Part shown: piece by piece, positions 7,645-17,373 of the stretch | Layout of the letters: each line of letters begins with the position of its first letter | Position numbering within the stretch: position 1 is the stretch's first letter | Source: Armatimonadota bacterium | Lineage (GTDB): Bacteria > Armatimonadota > Fimbriimonadia > Fimbriimonadales > Fimbriimonadaceae | DNA length: 64,000 bases | Reading direction: 5' to 3' | Assembly: GCA_018268395.1 (NCBI GenBank) | Contig: JAFDWQ010000006.1 | Coordinates: 1-64,000, forward strand | The notes under the pieces: model-generated | The model's input: only the letters and a program-made list of their open reading frames with translations | Database searches by the model: none | What the model was told of the DNA's origin: nothing | Translations under genes and position numbers: made by a program

Positions 7645-10316
7645 TCCGCCGACTCGACCGCGACCGCCGTCACTTTGTACGACGGCGTATCGAACACCCG
7701 GTCTCGGACCGGGTTCGTCAAACGGTTGATAAAGACTTCGACCGTATGGAACGTCGCGAAAAGTTCGCCTTCGCGGACTCCCGGATCTCTCCGGACCGGC
7801 AAGACGGCTTCGCCGTAAGGACTACGGACCTTGGCGCGCGATCCGTCTTGCAGGCCCAACCGGGCGGCGTCCACCGGATTCATGTCAAGAGTGTCCGAAG
7901 GCCGGATCTCGCTGTTCTTCGTCCGCGCGGTCATCGTTCCCGCATTGAAGTGGACGAGCGTCCGTCCGGTGTTGAGGACGAAGGGGTATTCACCGTCCGG
8001 TTGCTCCGGAGTCGGCACGAAGTCGATCCTTTTCAGGGCCGCTTTGACGCCGATCGGGAAACTTTCGGCATGGAGGATCCTTGTCCCCGGGTGGTCTTCG
8101 GTCGGGCACGGCCACTGGAGTCCCTGCTGTTCCAGGCGGCTCCATGCCATGCCTGCACCCGGCTTCCAGACCTTCCGGACTTCCTCCCAAACCTCCTCGA
8201 CGCTGGAGAACGTGAACCCTTCCGGCTTGCCCATTTCCGCCGCCATCAGTTGGACGATCTCCCAGTCCGCCTTCGATTCACCGATCGGTTCGATCGCCTT
8301 CCGGACCCGCTGGACGCGCCGCTCGGCGTTCATGAACGTTCCGTCGTGCTCGAACGAGGAGCATGCCGGGAGGAAGACGTGGGCGAACTCCTTGGCCGTT
8401 TCGTTCAAGAAGAGGTCTTGGACAATCACCATCTCCATCCCTTCGAAAGCACGACGGGTGCGGTCGGCAATGGGGTTCGTGTAGTACACGTCGTAACCGA
8501 TGACCCAAAGCGCCTTGAACCGGCCTTCCTCGGCCGCGTCGAGCATCTGGAGCAGGTTCATACCCGGCTCGTCAGGCACCGCGGCGTTCCAGACCTGCTC
8601 GAACAGCGCTTTGGCACCCGCGATGGGAACGTAGCCCGTCAGACTGCCGGGTTCACAACCCATGTGGGCTGACCCTTGAACGTTGTTCTGTCCTCTCAAC
8701 GGGTTGATCCCGCAGCCGGGCCGCCCCATGTTGCCTGTCAAGAGGGCGAGGTTGACCAGCGTCATGACGCCTTCGGTCCCCTGCAGGTGTTCGGTGACAC
8801 CGAGCCCGTGGAAGCACATGGACGGCTTGGCCGTGGCGTACGTCCGCGCTGCCGCACGGATGTCGTCGGCCTTGACGCCGCAGATTTCAGCGGCCCGCTC
8901 CGGAGTCCAGTCGCGAACGAACGAAACGTATTCCTCGACCTCGTCGACCCTCGTCGCGAGGAACCCAGGGTCTGTCAACCCTTCGGTGACCATAACGTTG
9001 GCCATCGCGTTGAGCAGAGGCACGTTCGTCCCTGGTCGAAGGGCCAGGTGGATGTCGGCGTAGCGCGCGATCTCCGTCCGTCTCGGGTCGATGACGATGA
9101 GGTTCGCGCCTGCGAGCTTCGCCTGCAGGATACGGTCGCCGACGATCGGGTGGTTCTCGAGCGGATTGCTGCCGACGACCATGACGGTCGTGGCAAGGTC
9201 GAGATCGTCGTACGAGTTCGTCGCGGCGCCCGTTCCGAGCATCGCCTTCATCGCTGCGGCGGTCGGGCCGTGGCACACACGGGCACAGCAGTCGACGTTG
9301 TTCGTCCCGAGCACGACCCGGGCGAATTTCTGGCTGAGATAGTTGTCCTCGTTCGTCGCGCGCGCCGATCCCAGCACGCCGACGGATCCCGTCCCGTACG
9401 AGCCGAGCGCCGAGCGGAAGCCGTCAGCGGCAGCCCGAAGGGCTTCTGGCCACGAAACGGGCACGAGCCGCCCTTCCTTTCGGACCATAGGGGAGGTCAC
9501 GCGGTCCGGTGCGTGAACATAGCCGTATGCGTACCGCCCCTTGACGCACAGGTGCCCCTTGTTGACGGGCGCGTCCAACACAGGCAGCACTTGGACGATA
9601 CGCTCGTCTTTCGTCCCCACCGAGAGCTCGCATCCGACCCCGCAATAGGGGCACGTCGTCCGCGTCCAAGCCGTCGGCGCTCCCGCTTCCTCGCGCGTCT
9701 TGTCGACGAGCGCGCCAGTCGGACAAGCGTCGACACAGGCGCCACAGCTCTTGCACGTACTGTCGACCAAGCTCCCGAGCGAATCCGGCGCGACGTGCGT
9801 CTCCCCGCTCCGCTCGAAGACGTTCCAAACGAAAGAGCCCTGGACTTCGGAGCAGATCCTGACGCAACGGAAGCACTTGATGCACGCCGCCGGATCGAAG
9901 CGGAAATAGGGGTTCGTGGAGTCGACGTCTTGAATGAGCCGACCGTTTCGGGAGGCACAGTCCAGCCCAAAGTGCTTCACCCAATGGTGGAAGCTCTTCT
10001 CAGGAAACTCTTCGACATATTCGGCCGGGTACTCCTTGGCCAAGAGCGCGACGTTCGCCTTCCGCGCTTCGTTCAGTTCCGGAGTGTCGACGAAGATCTC
10101 CATCCCCTCCGTCGCAGGCAGCGCGCAGGCCGTCACCGGTCGTGAGGAGCCCTTGAGCCCGACCAGACAGAAGCGGCAAGAGCCCGTCGGCTTGAGACGC
10201 GGATCGTGGCATGCGGTCGGGACCTCTAAACCCGCAGCCCGAAGGGCGTCCAGGGCCGAGCCGCCCTCGTGGACTTCGACCGCCTTCCCGTCGATCGTCA
10301 AGCGAACCGTGGCCAT
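7641..10316 (-). CDS. fdhA: Formate dehydrogenase alpha subunit (NAD-linked type, Cys active site)
   Basis: The 891-residue product oxidises formate to CO2 at a molybdenum or tungsten bis-MGD centre. In order it has a [2Fe-2S] ferredoxin domain (Cys 36, 47, 50, 64), two [4Fe-4S] motifs (CIKCFRC at 145-155; CKSCGAC at 188-198) and a MopB domain with its own cluster (Cys 222, 225, 229, 257). The Mo-ligand motif is CARVCHGPT, with Cys 348 encoded by an ordinary TGC, so this is not a selenoprotein. The usual His-Cys3 motif between the first domains is not evident. It lies 10 bp downstream of fhs on the same strand, so formate oxidation and formate activation are probably co-expressed. No beta/gamma subunit or fdhD is in the window. 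Confidence 0.93.
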   Translation of the reverse strand: MATVRLTIDGKAVEVHEGGSALDALRAAGLEVPTACHDPRLKPTGSCRFCLVGLKGSSRPVTACALPATEGMEIFVDTPELNEARKANVALLAKEYPAEYVEEFPEKSFHHWVKHFGLDCASRNGRLIQDVDSTNPYFRFDPAACIKCFRCVRICSEVQGSFVWNVFERSGETHVAPDSLGSLVDSTCKSCGACVDACPTGALVDKTREEAGAPTAWTRTTCPYCGVGCELSVGTKDERIVQVLPVLDAPVNKGHLCVKGRYAYGYVHAPDRVTSPMVRKEGRLVPVSWPEALRAAADGFRSALGSYGTGSVGVLGSARATNEDNYLSQKFARVVLGTNNVDCCARVCHGPTAAAMKAMLGTGAATNSYDDLDLATTVMVVGSNPLENHPIVGDRILQAKLAGANLIVIDPRRTEIARYADIHLALRPGTNVPLLNAMANVMVTEGLTDPGFLATRVDEVEEYVSFVRDWTPERAAEICGVKADDIRAAARTYATAKPSMCFHGLGVTEHLQGTEGVMTLVNLALLTGNMGRPGCGINPLRGQNNVQGSAHMGCEPGSLTGYVPIAGAKALFEQVWNAAVPDEPGMNLLQMLDAAEEGRFKALWVIGYDVYYTNPIADRTRRAFEGMEMVIVQDLFLNETAKEFAHVFLPACSSFEHDGTFMNAERRVQRVRKAIEPIGESKADWEIVQLMAAEMGKPEGFTFSSVEEVWEEVRKVWKPGAGMAWSRLEQQGLQWPCPTEDHPGTRILHAESFPIGVKAALKRIDFVPTPEQPDGEYPFVLNTGRTLVHFNAGTMTARTKNSEIRPSDTLDMNPVDAARLGLQDGSRAKVRSPYGEAVLPVRRDPGVREGELFATFHTVEVFINRLTNPVRDRVFDTPSYKVTAVAVESAD

Positions 10317-10326
10317 TGGCGCTCCT

Positions 10327-11958
10327 CTAGTTCAGTCCCCGGAATCCTCCGTCGTCGTCGACGCTGATCCGGAAGGCGGCGGGGGTCGACCCCATTCCTG
10401 GCATGAGCATGATGTCTCCCGACACCGCGACCAAGAAACCTGCGCCGGCCGAAACGCGGATCTCCCTCACCGTCAGGTCGAACCCTGTCGGAGCGTTGAT
10501 CTTCTTAGGGTCGTCGCTCAGGCTGGACTGCGTCTTGGCGACGCAGACCGGGAGGTCTCCGAGCCCGTTGGCCTGGGCCCATTCCAGTTGTTTCCGGGCT
10601 GCCGGAGCGAGCTTGACGCCGTCGCCGCCATAGACCTTCTTCACGAGCTTTTCGAGCTTTGTCAAGAACGGATCGGTCCGCTCGTACACGTTGTGGAACG
10701 CAGAGGGCTTTTCGGCTTCTTCAGCGACCACGTTGGCCAGATCGGTACAGCCTGGCCCGCCCGAGTTCCACGGGTCACAGACGACGGCCCGGAGGCCGCG
10801 GGACTCCGCGTACCGGCGGACCGTCGCCAGTTCTTCGTCCGTGTCGTCCGCAAACTTGTTGACCGCCACGACGACGGGTGGCCCGTACGACGTCAAGTGG
10901 TCGATGTGTCGTCCCAAGTTGCCGCATCCCTTTTCCAACTCGCCGGCACCATGGTGCTTCAGGGCCCGGACGGTCGCCACGAGCACGATCGCATCAGGCC
11001 CTTGCCCGAGTTGCGGACAGACGATGTTCAGGAATTTTTCCCCACCAAGATCCGAGCCGAAACCCCCTTCGGTGACCAGGTAGTCGGCCGTCCTCAGGCC
11101 GCACTGCGTACCGAGCACGGACGAACAGCCGTGCGCGATGTTGCCGAACGGACCGCCGTGGATGAAGGCTGCTCCGCCTTCCATGGTCTGGGCCAGGTTC
11201 GGACGGACGGCGTCCTTGAGCAACGCCGCCATCGGCGCGGCGGCACCGAGGTCGCCCGCTGTGACGGGCTTGCCCTCGACGCTGATGCCGACGACGATCC
11301 GTGCGAGGCGCTCCTTCAAGTCGTGGAGCGAAGACGACAGGCAGAGGATGGCCATGACCTCGCTTGCAGGCGTGATCACGAAGCCGTCGGTCCGGACCGG
11401 GCCGTTGCCCTTACCAAGTCCGACGATGACCTCTCGTAGCGAGCGGTCGACCATGTCGATCGTCCGAGGCCACCAAATGGATTGCAGGTCGAGACCGTGC
11501 GGGTTCTTTTGGTGCAGCGACAGGTCAAGGATCGTCGACAACAAATTGTGCGCGGCTGTGATCGCCGGGAAATCGCCCGTGAAGAAGAGGTTGATCTCTT
11601 CCATGGGGAGGACCTGACTTCGTCCGCCACCGGTCGCGCCGCCTTTCACCCCGAACAAGGGCCCCAAGGCGGGCTCTCGAAGGGCGGGCATCGCCCTTCG
11701 GCCGATCTGGTTCAGGCCCTGTGCCAGGCCGACCGATACGGTCGTCTTGCCTTCACCGGCCGACGTCGGGGTGACGGCCGAGACAAGGATCAACCGTCCT
11801 TTCGCTTCGGCCGCCGTCAGTCGGTCGACGCCGCGGGACGTCAGCTTGGCCTTCTTCTTCCCGAGTGCGTCGTAGTCGTCCGGCTCCAACCCGGCCCATG
11901 CGGCGATATCGGCGATGGGTGCCAGGGTCGCTTGTTCTGCGAAGTCGAGGTTCGTCAC
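10327..11958 (-). CDS. fhs: Formate-tetrahydrofolate ligase
   Basis: The 543-residue product joins formate to tetrahydrofolate using ATP, giving 10-formyl-THF. It has the P-loop TPTSAGEGKTT, the ALREPALGPLFGVKGGATGGG segment, the TGDF..ITAAHNLL signature and HGGPFGNIAHG, and the length is close to the usual ~556. The start is a GTG preceded by AAGGGAG. Two normally conserved histidines in the NLHFTGD(I/F)HA motif are changed to Phe and Pro (NLFFTGDFPA), so activity may be altered. It sits upstream of fdhA in an apparent operon. Confidence 0.93.
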   Translation of the reverse strand: MTNLDFAEQATLAPIADIAAWAGLEPDDYDALGKKKAKLTSRGVDRLTAAEAKGRLILVSAVTPTSAGEGKTTVSVGLAQGLNQIGRRAMPALREPALGPLFGVKGGATGGGRSQVLPMEEINLFFTGDFPAITAAHNLLSTILDLSLHQKNPHGLDLQSIWWPRTIDMVDRSLREVIVGLGKGNGPVRTDGFVITPASEVMAILCLSSSLHDLKERLARIVVGISVEGKPVTAGDLGAAAPMAALLKDAVRPNLAQTMEGGAAFIHGGPFGNIAHGCSSVLGTQCGLRTADYLVTEGGFGSDLGGEKFLNIVCPQLGQGPDAIVLVATVRALKHHGAGELEKGCGNLGRHIDHLTSYGPPVVVAVNKFADDTDEELATVRRYAESRGLRAVVCDPWNSGGPGCTDLANVVAEEAEKPSAFHNVYERTDPFLTKLEKLVKKVYGGDGVKLAPAARKQLEWAQANGLGDLPVCVAKTQSSLSDDPKKINAPTGFDLTVREIRVSAGAGFLVAVSGDIMLMPGMGSTPAAFRISVDDDGGFRGLN

Positions 11959-12006
11959 AAATAACTCCCTTACGGTCCGTCGTGTCCTTAGTCCAAGTCT
12001 GGCAGG

Positions 12007-12028
12007 GCACCTTGACCGCACAAGGTGC
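12007..12028. repeat. 8-bp inverted repeat upstream of fhs
   Basis: GCACCTTG and CAAGGTGC flank a 6-base loop in the 153-bp gap between the Asp-box protein gene (12112) and fhs (start 11958), both read leftward. It has no T-run after it on the minus strand. It could be a weak hairpin or an operator ahead of fhs. Confidence 0.4.
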
Positions 12029-12111
12029 GAGGGACCATTAACAGACCCGACCGGCGAGGTTGTTTTTGGGGACAGAAACGGAAGCGATAGGCGTCCGTCC
12101 CCACAAGCGGT

Positions 12112-15100
12112 TCAGCCCCGGAGGTTCTTCATCGTCTTTTCAAGCTCCAGGTATTGGGTCAAACAGGTGTCGAACAACTTTCGGACGGCTTCCGTCGGCG
12201 ACATGTCGGACTCGTCGGCTTCGCTCATCACGGTCCGGCACCCCAGCTCCAGGGACGGGATCGACGGGCCAGGGCCTGTGCCGCCGAGGGCCTGTTCGAT
12301 CGACTTGAGGCGGGCGACGTCTTCTGCCTTAGAGCTTGACTTCAGCGCTTGTCCGAGCGTTTGGAGCTCGTTCCGCCAGGCGGCTACGGTCTTGAGGATC
12401 CTATAGGTCGTCGTCAGCATCTCCGATTGGACCGTCAGCCCCTCTGGGGACGTCGTGACGCGTGGGTCAAGACGCAGGGTCAGCGGCTGCTCGACCGACG
12501 CCCCGTCGACCGTCAATCTGACCGTGTACGTCCCGATCGGAGCCCACGGCCCCGTCGCCCCGAACGGCGTGTCGCGCAGGACCGCGGTCATGGGAACGCC
12601 GCCTCCCACCGTCAAGGGGTCGCGCCGCATGTCCCAAAGCCACCGGTGGGCGCCCTTCGTCGTCCCGACCGATTTGGGCTCTCGGAGCCAATACGTCGGT
12701 GAGGGAACGGTCTTCGGATCGATGCGGAACGGAACGTCGTCGCTCGAGTAACGGCGGACGACATGGAGATCGCCGTCCAAGACTTCGATCACGACCGATT
12801 TCGCATCGGCCGGCAGCCAGTAGTCGAGGATCGCCCCGTCCGGCGGGTTCTTCCCGCCGGGTTCCTCAGGGGGCAACGGCGTGTCCGTGTTCATGTTCCA
12901 TCGGACGCGTGTCGCGAGCTGAGGCGGGAACAAGAGCGCACTGGACGATGGCCGGTCCTTGCAGACGGACCGCAGCGATGAGACGTTGTCCAAGATCCAG
13001 AAAGACCGGCCGTGCGTCCCGATGACCAGGTCGTCGTCATGGACGACCAGGTCGCGGACCGACGTGCACGGCATGTTGAGCCGCAACGGCGACCAGTTTG
13101 CGCCGTCGTCAAGCGACACGTGGACCATTCGCTCGGTCGCCGCATAAAGCAGCCCCGGGCATGAAGGGTCTTCGCGGACGGCGTTGACCGGATCGTCCGG
13201 CAAACCGGAAACGGCGAGCTTCCAGGTGCGGCCATAGTCGTGGGTGACGTACACGTAAGGCTTGGGGTCGTCACACCGGATCCGGTTGACCGCGACATAG
13301 GCCGTGGCGTCGTCGAAGTGGCCGGCGTCGATCTGACTGACCTTGCTCCACGACGTCAGGCCCGGAGGCGTGACGTCCTTCCAGTCCTTGCCACCGTTCT
13401 GGGTCACCCAAACCAGCCCGTCGTCCGTTCCGCACCAGACCGTGTCCGTCGTAAAGTGGCTCGGGCCGACCGAGTAAACGACCCCTCGTCGGCCGGGTTC
13501 GGCCATCGGCCGCCCATCGGTCTGAAAACTCGACGGCACGTCGGGCTTCTCCCGGCTCAGGTCGGAAGACAGGACCTTCCAGCTTCCGCCACGGTCTGTC
13601 GAAGCGAACAGGACGTTTCCCGCAAAGTACAGGAGTTTCTTGTCGACGGGCGAGAACAAGACCGGCGCCGTCCGAAGGAAACGGTACTTGCCCGAGCGGA
13701 CGGCTTCGGGCGAAACGTTCTGGACTTGCCCGGTCCGCTTGTCGAACTTCGTGATCTTGCCCCCGAAGACGATGTCGGGATCGGTCGGGTCCACCGCGAC
13801 GTAGCCGTACTCCTCGACCCCGACGGGATGCCATTCGCGGAACGTCACCTGGCCGTCGTCGCCGCGAGAGCGGATTCCGACCGAACCGCTCTCCTGCTGC
13901 CCGCCGTAGACCATGTACGGCCACTGGTCGTCCGTCGAGACGTGATAGAACTGGGCGGTCGGCTGGTTGTACCAACTGCTCCATGTCGCACCTCCGTTGA
14001 CCGTGATCGTCGCCCCTTGGTCGCTCGCCATGAGCACGGTCTGTGGATTGACGGGGTCGATCCAGACCGTGTGGTAGTCGTCGCCCCCAGGTGCGCCCTT
14101 CCAACACGTCCACGTGTGCCCGCCGTCCGTGCTCTTATAAGCCGCCGTGTTCGCACAGTAGACCGTGTCCGCGTTCAGCGGGTCCACCTTGATCTCGGCA
14201 AAATCGTCGCCCCGACCCCAAAGCCGGTGGTCCTCGTCCAAGAGTTTCCACGTACGGCCGGCGTCGTCGGACCTGTAGACGCCGCCTTTCTCGCGCGCGT
14301 CGACGGTGGCATAGATGCGGTCGGGATCGGACGGCGCGACACCGATCCCGATCCTGCCCAGACCTTGGGCGATCGTCGGCATGCCGTTCATCACCGGGTT
14401 CCAGGTCTCGCCACCGTCGGTCGACTTGTACAGACCGCTCTTCGGGCCTTGCCATCGACCGTTCTCCCAAGGGCCCTGCCGCCCGGCCCAAAGGGCGCAG
14501 TAGACCGTGTCCGGACGTTTCGGGTCGATCACGACTTGGGCGGCCCCGGTCTCGGCGTCAGGGCCGAGGACCTTGCGCCATGTCGAGCCCCCGTCCGTGG
14601 TCTTGTAGAGGCCCCGCTCCGCGTTCGGACCATAGGGGTGTCCTAAGGCTGCGACGTACACGGTATCGGCGCTCCGGGGGTCGACCGCCATGCAGGCGAT
14701 CTGCTGGACGTCCCTCAACCCGACGTGGACCCACGTCCGACCGCCGTCCTTGCTTTTGTAAACGCCGTCCCCGACGCTGAGGTCCGGACGTTGAAGGCCT
14801 TCACCGCAGCCGACATAGACCGTGTCGCCGTCCGAAGGGGCGACCGAGACCCAACCGACCGAACCCGTCGGCTGGTCGTCGAAGACCGGAACCCATGTCC
14901 GACCGTAGTCCGTGGTCTTCCAGACCCCACCGTTATTGACCCCGATCAGAAACTCGTTCGGCTTTCCCGGAACACCGACTGCACCGACCGTCCGGCCCCC
15001 CCGATGGGGGCCGATGCACCGCCAACTCAAATGTCGCGTCAGCAACGGATCGATCGGTTGGGCCACGGCCGAGCCTATCACGAACGGGGCAAGGCCGAGA

Positions 15101-15120
15101 GAGGTCCAGAGCGGACGCAT
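12112..15120 (-). CDS. Large secreted BNR/Asp-box beta-propeller (VPS10/sortilin-like)
   Basis: About 1,002 residues with a signal peptide (MRPLWTSLGLAPFVIGSAVAQ). The first ~700 residues repeat the Asp-box pattern S/T-x-D-G-G-x-T-W many times (for example TTDYGRTW, SKDGGRTW, TTDGGSTW, STDGGETW), which defines BNR/sortilin-type propellers. Between them lie repeated GDTVYVG and ADTVYVA strands. The tail after about residue 720 is a separate domain with Ig-like strands (TYTVRLTVDG) and a helical end. Similar proteins are common exported 'glycosyl hydrolase' annotations, but no sialidase RIP motif or catalytic Arg triad is evident, so binding or scaffolding is as likely. It stands alone on its strand, divergent from the permease at 15210. 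Confidence 0.88.
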   Translation of the reverse strand: MRPLWTSLGLAPFVIGSAVAQPIDPLLTRHLSWRCIGPHRGGRTVGAVGVPGKPNEFLIGVNNGGVWKTTDYGRTWVPVFDDQPTGSVGWVSVAPSDGDTVYVGCGEGLQRPDLSVGDGVYKSKDGGRTWVHVGLRDVQQIACMAVDPRSADTVYVAALGHPYGPNAERGLYKTTDGGSTWRKVLGPDAETGAAQVVIDPKRPDTVYCALWAGRQGPWENGRWQGPKSGLYKSTDGGETWNPVMNGMPTIAQGLGRIGIGVAPSDPDRIYATVDAREKGGVYRSDDAGRTWKLLDEDHRLWGRGDDFAEIKVDPLNADTVYCANTAAYKSTDGGHTWTCWKGAPGGDDYHTVWIDPVNPQTVLMASDQGATITVNGGATWSSWYNQPTAQFYHVSTDDQWPYMVYGGQQESGSVGIRSRGDDGQVTFREWHPVGVEEYGYVAVDPTDPDIVFGGKITKFDKRTGQVQNVSPEAVRSGKYRFLRTAPVLFSPVDKKLLYFAGNVLFASTDRGGSWKVLSSDLSREKPDVPSSFQTDGRPMAEPGRRGVVYSVGPSHFTTDTVWCGTDDGLVWVTQNGGKDWKDVTPPGLTSWSKVSQIDAGHFDDATAYVAVNRIRCDDPKPYVYVTHDYGRTWKLAVSGLPDDPVNAVREDPSCPGLLYAATERMVHVSLDDGANWSPLRLNMPCTSVRDLVVHDDDLVIGTHGRSFWILDNVSSLRSVCKDRPSSSALLFPPQLATRVRWNMNTDTPLPPEEPGGKNPPDGAILDYWLPADAKSVVIEVLDGDLHVVRRYSSDDVPFRIDPKTVPSPTYWLREPKSVGTTKGAHRWLWDMRRDPLTVGGGVPMTAVLRDTPFGATGPWAPIGTYTVRLTVDGASVEQPLTLRLDPRVTTSPEGLTVQSEMLTTTYRILKTVAAWRNELQTLGQALKSSSKAEDVARLKSIEQALGGTGPGPSIPSLELGCRTVMSEADESDMSPTEAVRKLFDTCLTQYLELEKTMKNLRG

Positions 15121-15209
15121 GGCCCGAGTATGGCCGTCCAAGACCGGGGCTCGGCAAAGGGAGACGGCGATTTGGTAGAACAGCGTTCCATGCGCGTCTG
15201 GGAGGATCG

Positions 15210-16211
15210 GTGAAGGGACTTGGCCCGTTCTTGCAGAAGTACGGCGTCCTCGTAGCGTTCGCCGCCCTCGTCGTCTTCAATTCGGTCTGGCAACCCGACC
15301 TGTTCCTCCGTCCCGAGAACCTTCGGAACCTCCTGAACCAGAACGCGGCCGTCGGAATGGTCGCTGTTGGCATGACGATGGTCATCATCGCCGGCGGCAT
15401 CGACCTTTCGGTCGGGAGCCTGATGGCCGTCGCCGCGTGCCTCGGAGTCAAAGTGATGAACGACGCCGTAACGGGTGGTCGTCCGGAAGGAGCGGCGGTC
15501 GCTCTGGCGGTCGTCGTCTGCATCGTCGCGGCGACGGTCGGGGGCCTCGTCAACGGCCTCCTCGTCACCGTCGGGCGCGTGACTCCGTTCATCGCGACCC
15601 TCGGCGGACTGGTGGGGTACCGGTCCCTCGCGTTGGTCCTCGCCGACGGCGGTGAGATCCGTTCTCAAAGCCCGACGGTCCTTCCCGCGATCGGCCAGAC
15701 CGGTCCAAAGATCCCGTTTTTGACGAACGCTCAAGGTCAACCCCTCGAGTTCAATTGGCCGATCTTGGCCTTCATCCTCGTCTCCGTGGCCGGCGGCCTC
15801 CTCCTTTCGAGAACCGTCTTTGGCCGGAACGTCATCGCGGTCGGCGCCAATGAGGAAGCCGCTTACCTCGCCGGGATCCGGACGCCTGCGGTCAAACTGG
15901 GCACTTACGTGTTGCTCGGTCTGTTCGCCGGCATCGCGGCCATCGGGCTCGCCGGTCGGATGAACTCGGTCGCTTCGGCCCAGGTCGGGCTCTACTACGA
16001 ACTGGACGCCATCGCGGCCGTCGCTATCGGAGGGACGACGATGGCGGGCGGATACGGCCGTGTTTGGGGCACCGTCGTCGGGGTCTTGATCTTAGGGATC
16101 ATCACCAACATGCTCGTCACGAGCGGGGTCTCACCGTATTGGCAGGGCTTCGTCAAAGGCGTCATCATCCTGCTCGCCGTTTTGATCCAGCGCGGTCAGT
16201 CGTCCCGCTGA
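15210..16211 (+). CDS. Ribose/sugar-type ABC transporter permease (RbsC family)
   Basis: The 333-residue product has about nine hydrophobic segments and the RbsC/BPD_transp_2 signatures IIAGGIDLSVGSLMA, NGLLVTVGRVTPFIATLGG and the cytoplasmic loop VGANEEAAYLAGIR. It is the channel subunit of a CUT2-type sugar importer. The GTG start has GGAGG about 5 bases upstream. The binding protein is two genes downstream, at 17374. The usual RbsA double ATPase is not in the window. A PEP-CTERM gene sits between permease and binding protein. The transported sugar is unknown. Confidence 0.92.
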   Translation: MKGLGPFLQKYGVLVAFAALVVFNSVWQPDLFLRPENLRNLLNQNAAVGMVAVGMTMVIIAGGIDLSVGSLMAVAACLGVKVMNDAVTGGRPEGAAVALAVVVCIVAATVGGLVNGLLVTVGRVTPFIATLGGLVGYRSLALVLADGGEIRSQSPTVLPAIGQTGPKIPFLTNAQGQPLEFNWPILAFILVSVAGGLLLSRTVFGRNVIAVGANEEAAYLAGIRTPAVKLGTYVLLGLFAGIAAIGLAGRMNSVASAQVGLYYELDAIAAVAIGGTTMAGGYGRVWGTVVGVLILGIITNMLVTSGVSPYWQGFVKGVIILLAVLIQRGQSSR

Positions 16212-16392
16212 AAGTCGTGCGTCAGCTCGTGTCCGACGATTCGAGGACACCGTAAGCCCGACTTGTCGAGCGACCCTGAACGAGGGACACTCAGAAGGGC
16301 CTGGTGCGAAAGTCGCGTCGACCCGTTCGGCACCGAGGGCCGCCCAAGCCCGTAAAGCCCGCGCACCCCTTTGCGCGAGGAAGGAAACGGAC

Positions 16393-17274
16393 ATGAACAA
16401 GGCGAGAGGACTCGTATGCGGGGCTGTCCTTTGCGGACTCGCTCCGTGGGCTACGGCCCAACAGTGGTACCAAGGCGATTCGATCCGAAGCGGGTTGCTC
16501 GACGTTTCGAACTTGTACTATTCGCAAGCCAACTTCGGGGGAACGCTCCTCAAAGAGGCGTCCGACCCGGACTTCTACATCAACCGGTTCGCGGTCACAC
16601 CTGGCCGGAACTGGAACGGCGCGATCGGGCTCGAAGAGGTCGGATCGTTCAACGGCAATCCGCTCGGGACGCTCGTTTCGGGCCAGGTACAGACGTACTT
16701 CACCGCCGCCACCCACTTTGGCTCCGTCGACCCCAACGTGCCTGTCGGCGTCTACGACTTCACGCTTGAGGTCCTTGGGGGGCAAACGGACGCTTCGATG
16801 GACGTCTTAGCGACTTGGGACTACCGGCTCGACGTCCGCCCGAGGCTCGACCTCTCGGTGAGCGGATCGCTCGACAAAGCGTCCGTTTCGACGGGCGAAA
16901 CCGTCCGTTTGTCCATGACCGTCGAAAACGTCGGGCCCGACGCGGCGGTCACGACGACCTGGTACGTCCGGGGCGGGCCGGACACGGCCGCCGAGAACAT
17001 GGAGTGGGGTTGGGAGTTCGATCCCGGCTGGTGGGACGTTCCTTTGGACACAGGTGTCCCTGTCACCAGGCTCCATTCGTCCTACACGCCACAAGGTTGG
17101 ACGGCCAACGGTCATTACCGGACACCCGGTGGCGTGATCGCGGGCTTCCACCACGGCGACGAGCACATGGTCGAGTTCTCGAACGATCCCGGGTTCGACG
17201 TCGTTCCGGATCCGATGACGGCCGGTCTCTTCGCCGTCGCGGTCGCGGGGCTTGCGGCTCGCCGTCGACGCTGA
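16393..17274 (+). CDS. PEP-CTERM-like exported surface protein
   Basis: The 293-residue product has a signal peptide (MNKARGLVCGAVLCGLAPWATA) and a C-terminal sorting tag: VVPDPMTAG, a hydrophobic helix and a final RRRR. This is the PEP-CTERM layout, with PDP replacing the usual PEP. Residues about 145-225 (SVSTGETVRLSMTVENVGP) resemble a CARDB or Ig-like adhesion domain. Such proteins are cut and anchored by an exosortase and are tied to extracellular matrix or surface structures. No exosortase is in the window. The gene sits between an RbsC-like permease and an RbsB-like binding protein, with a 181-bp upstream gap in which I see no clear feature. Confidence 0.8.
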   Translation: MNKARGLVCGAVLCGLAPWATAQQWYQGDSIRSGLLDVSNLYYSQANFGGTLLKEASDPDFYINRFAVTPGRNWNGAIGLEEVGSFNGNPLGTLVSGQVQTYFTAATHFGSVDPNVPVGVYDFTLEVLGGQTDASMDVLATWDYRLDVRPRLDLSVSGSLDKASVSTGETVRLSMTVENVGPDAAVTTTWYVRGGPDTAAENMEWGWEFDPGWWDVPLDTGVPVTRLHSSYTPQGWTANGHYRTPGGVIAGFHHGDEHMVEFSNDPGFDVVPDPMTAGLFAVAVAGLAARRRR

Positions 17275-17373
17275 CCGCCGTCGCCGGGCCCCGATACGGT
17301 CGGCTCGGGGTCCGGCATAGCCAAACGAGTCCGCGAAGTGCCAAGATCGGGCCCTGATATGAGGACACGCTCG

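Noticed and set aside
9230-9300. Selenocysteine at the formate dehydrogenase active site
   Set aside because: The codon in CARVCHGPT is TGC, with no TGA; it is a Cys enzyme.
8676-10145. Long rightward open frame inside the formate dehydrogenase gene
   Set aside because: The leftward frame carries all the cluster and Mo motifs; this one has none.
13240-14646. Long rightward open frame inside the Asp-box protein gene
   Set aside because: Antisense to repeated Asp-box motifs; composition-driven.
12112-15120. Sialidase
   Set aside because: Asp-boxes are present, but no RIP motif or catalytic Arg set is apparent.
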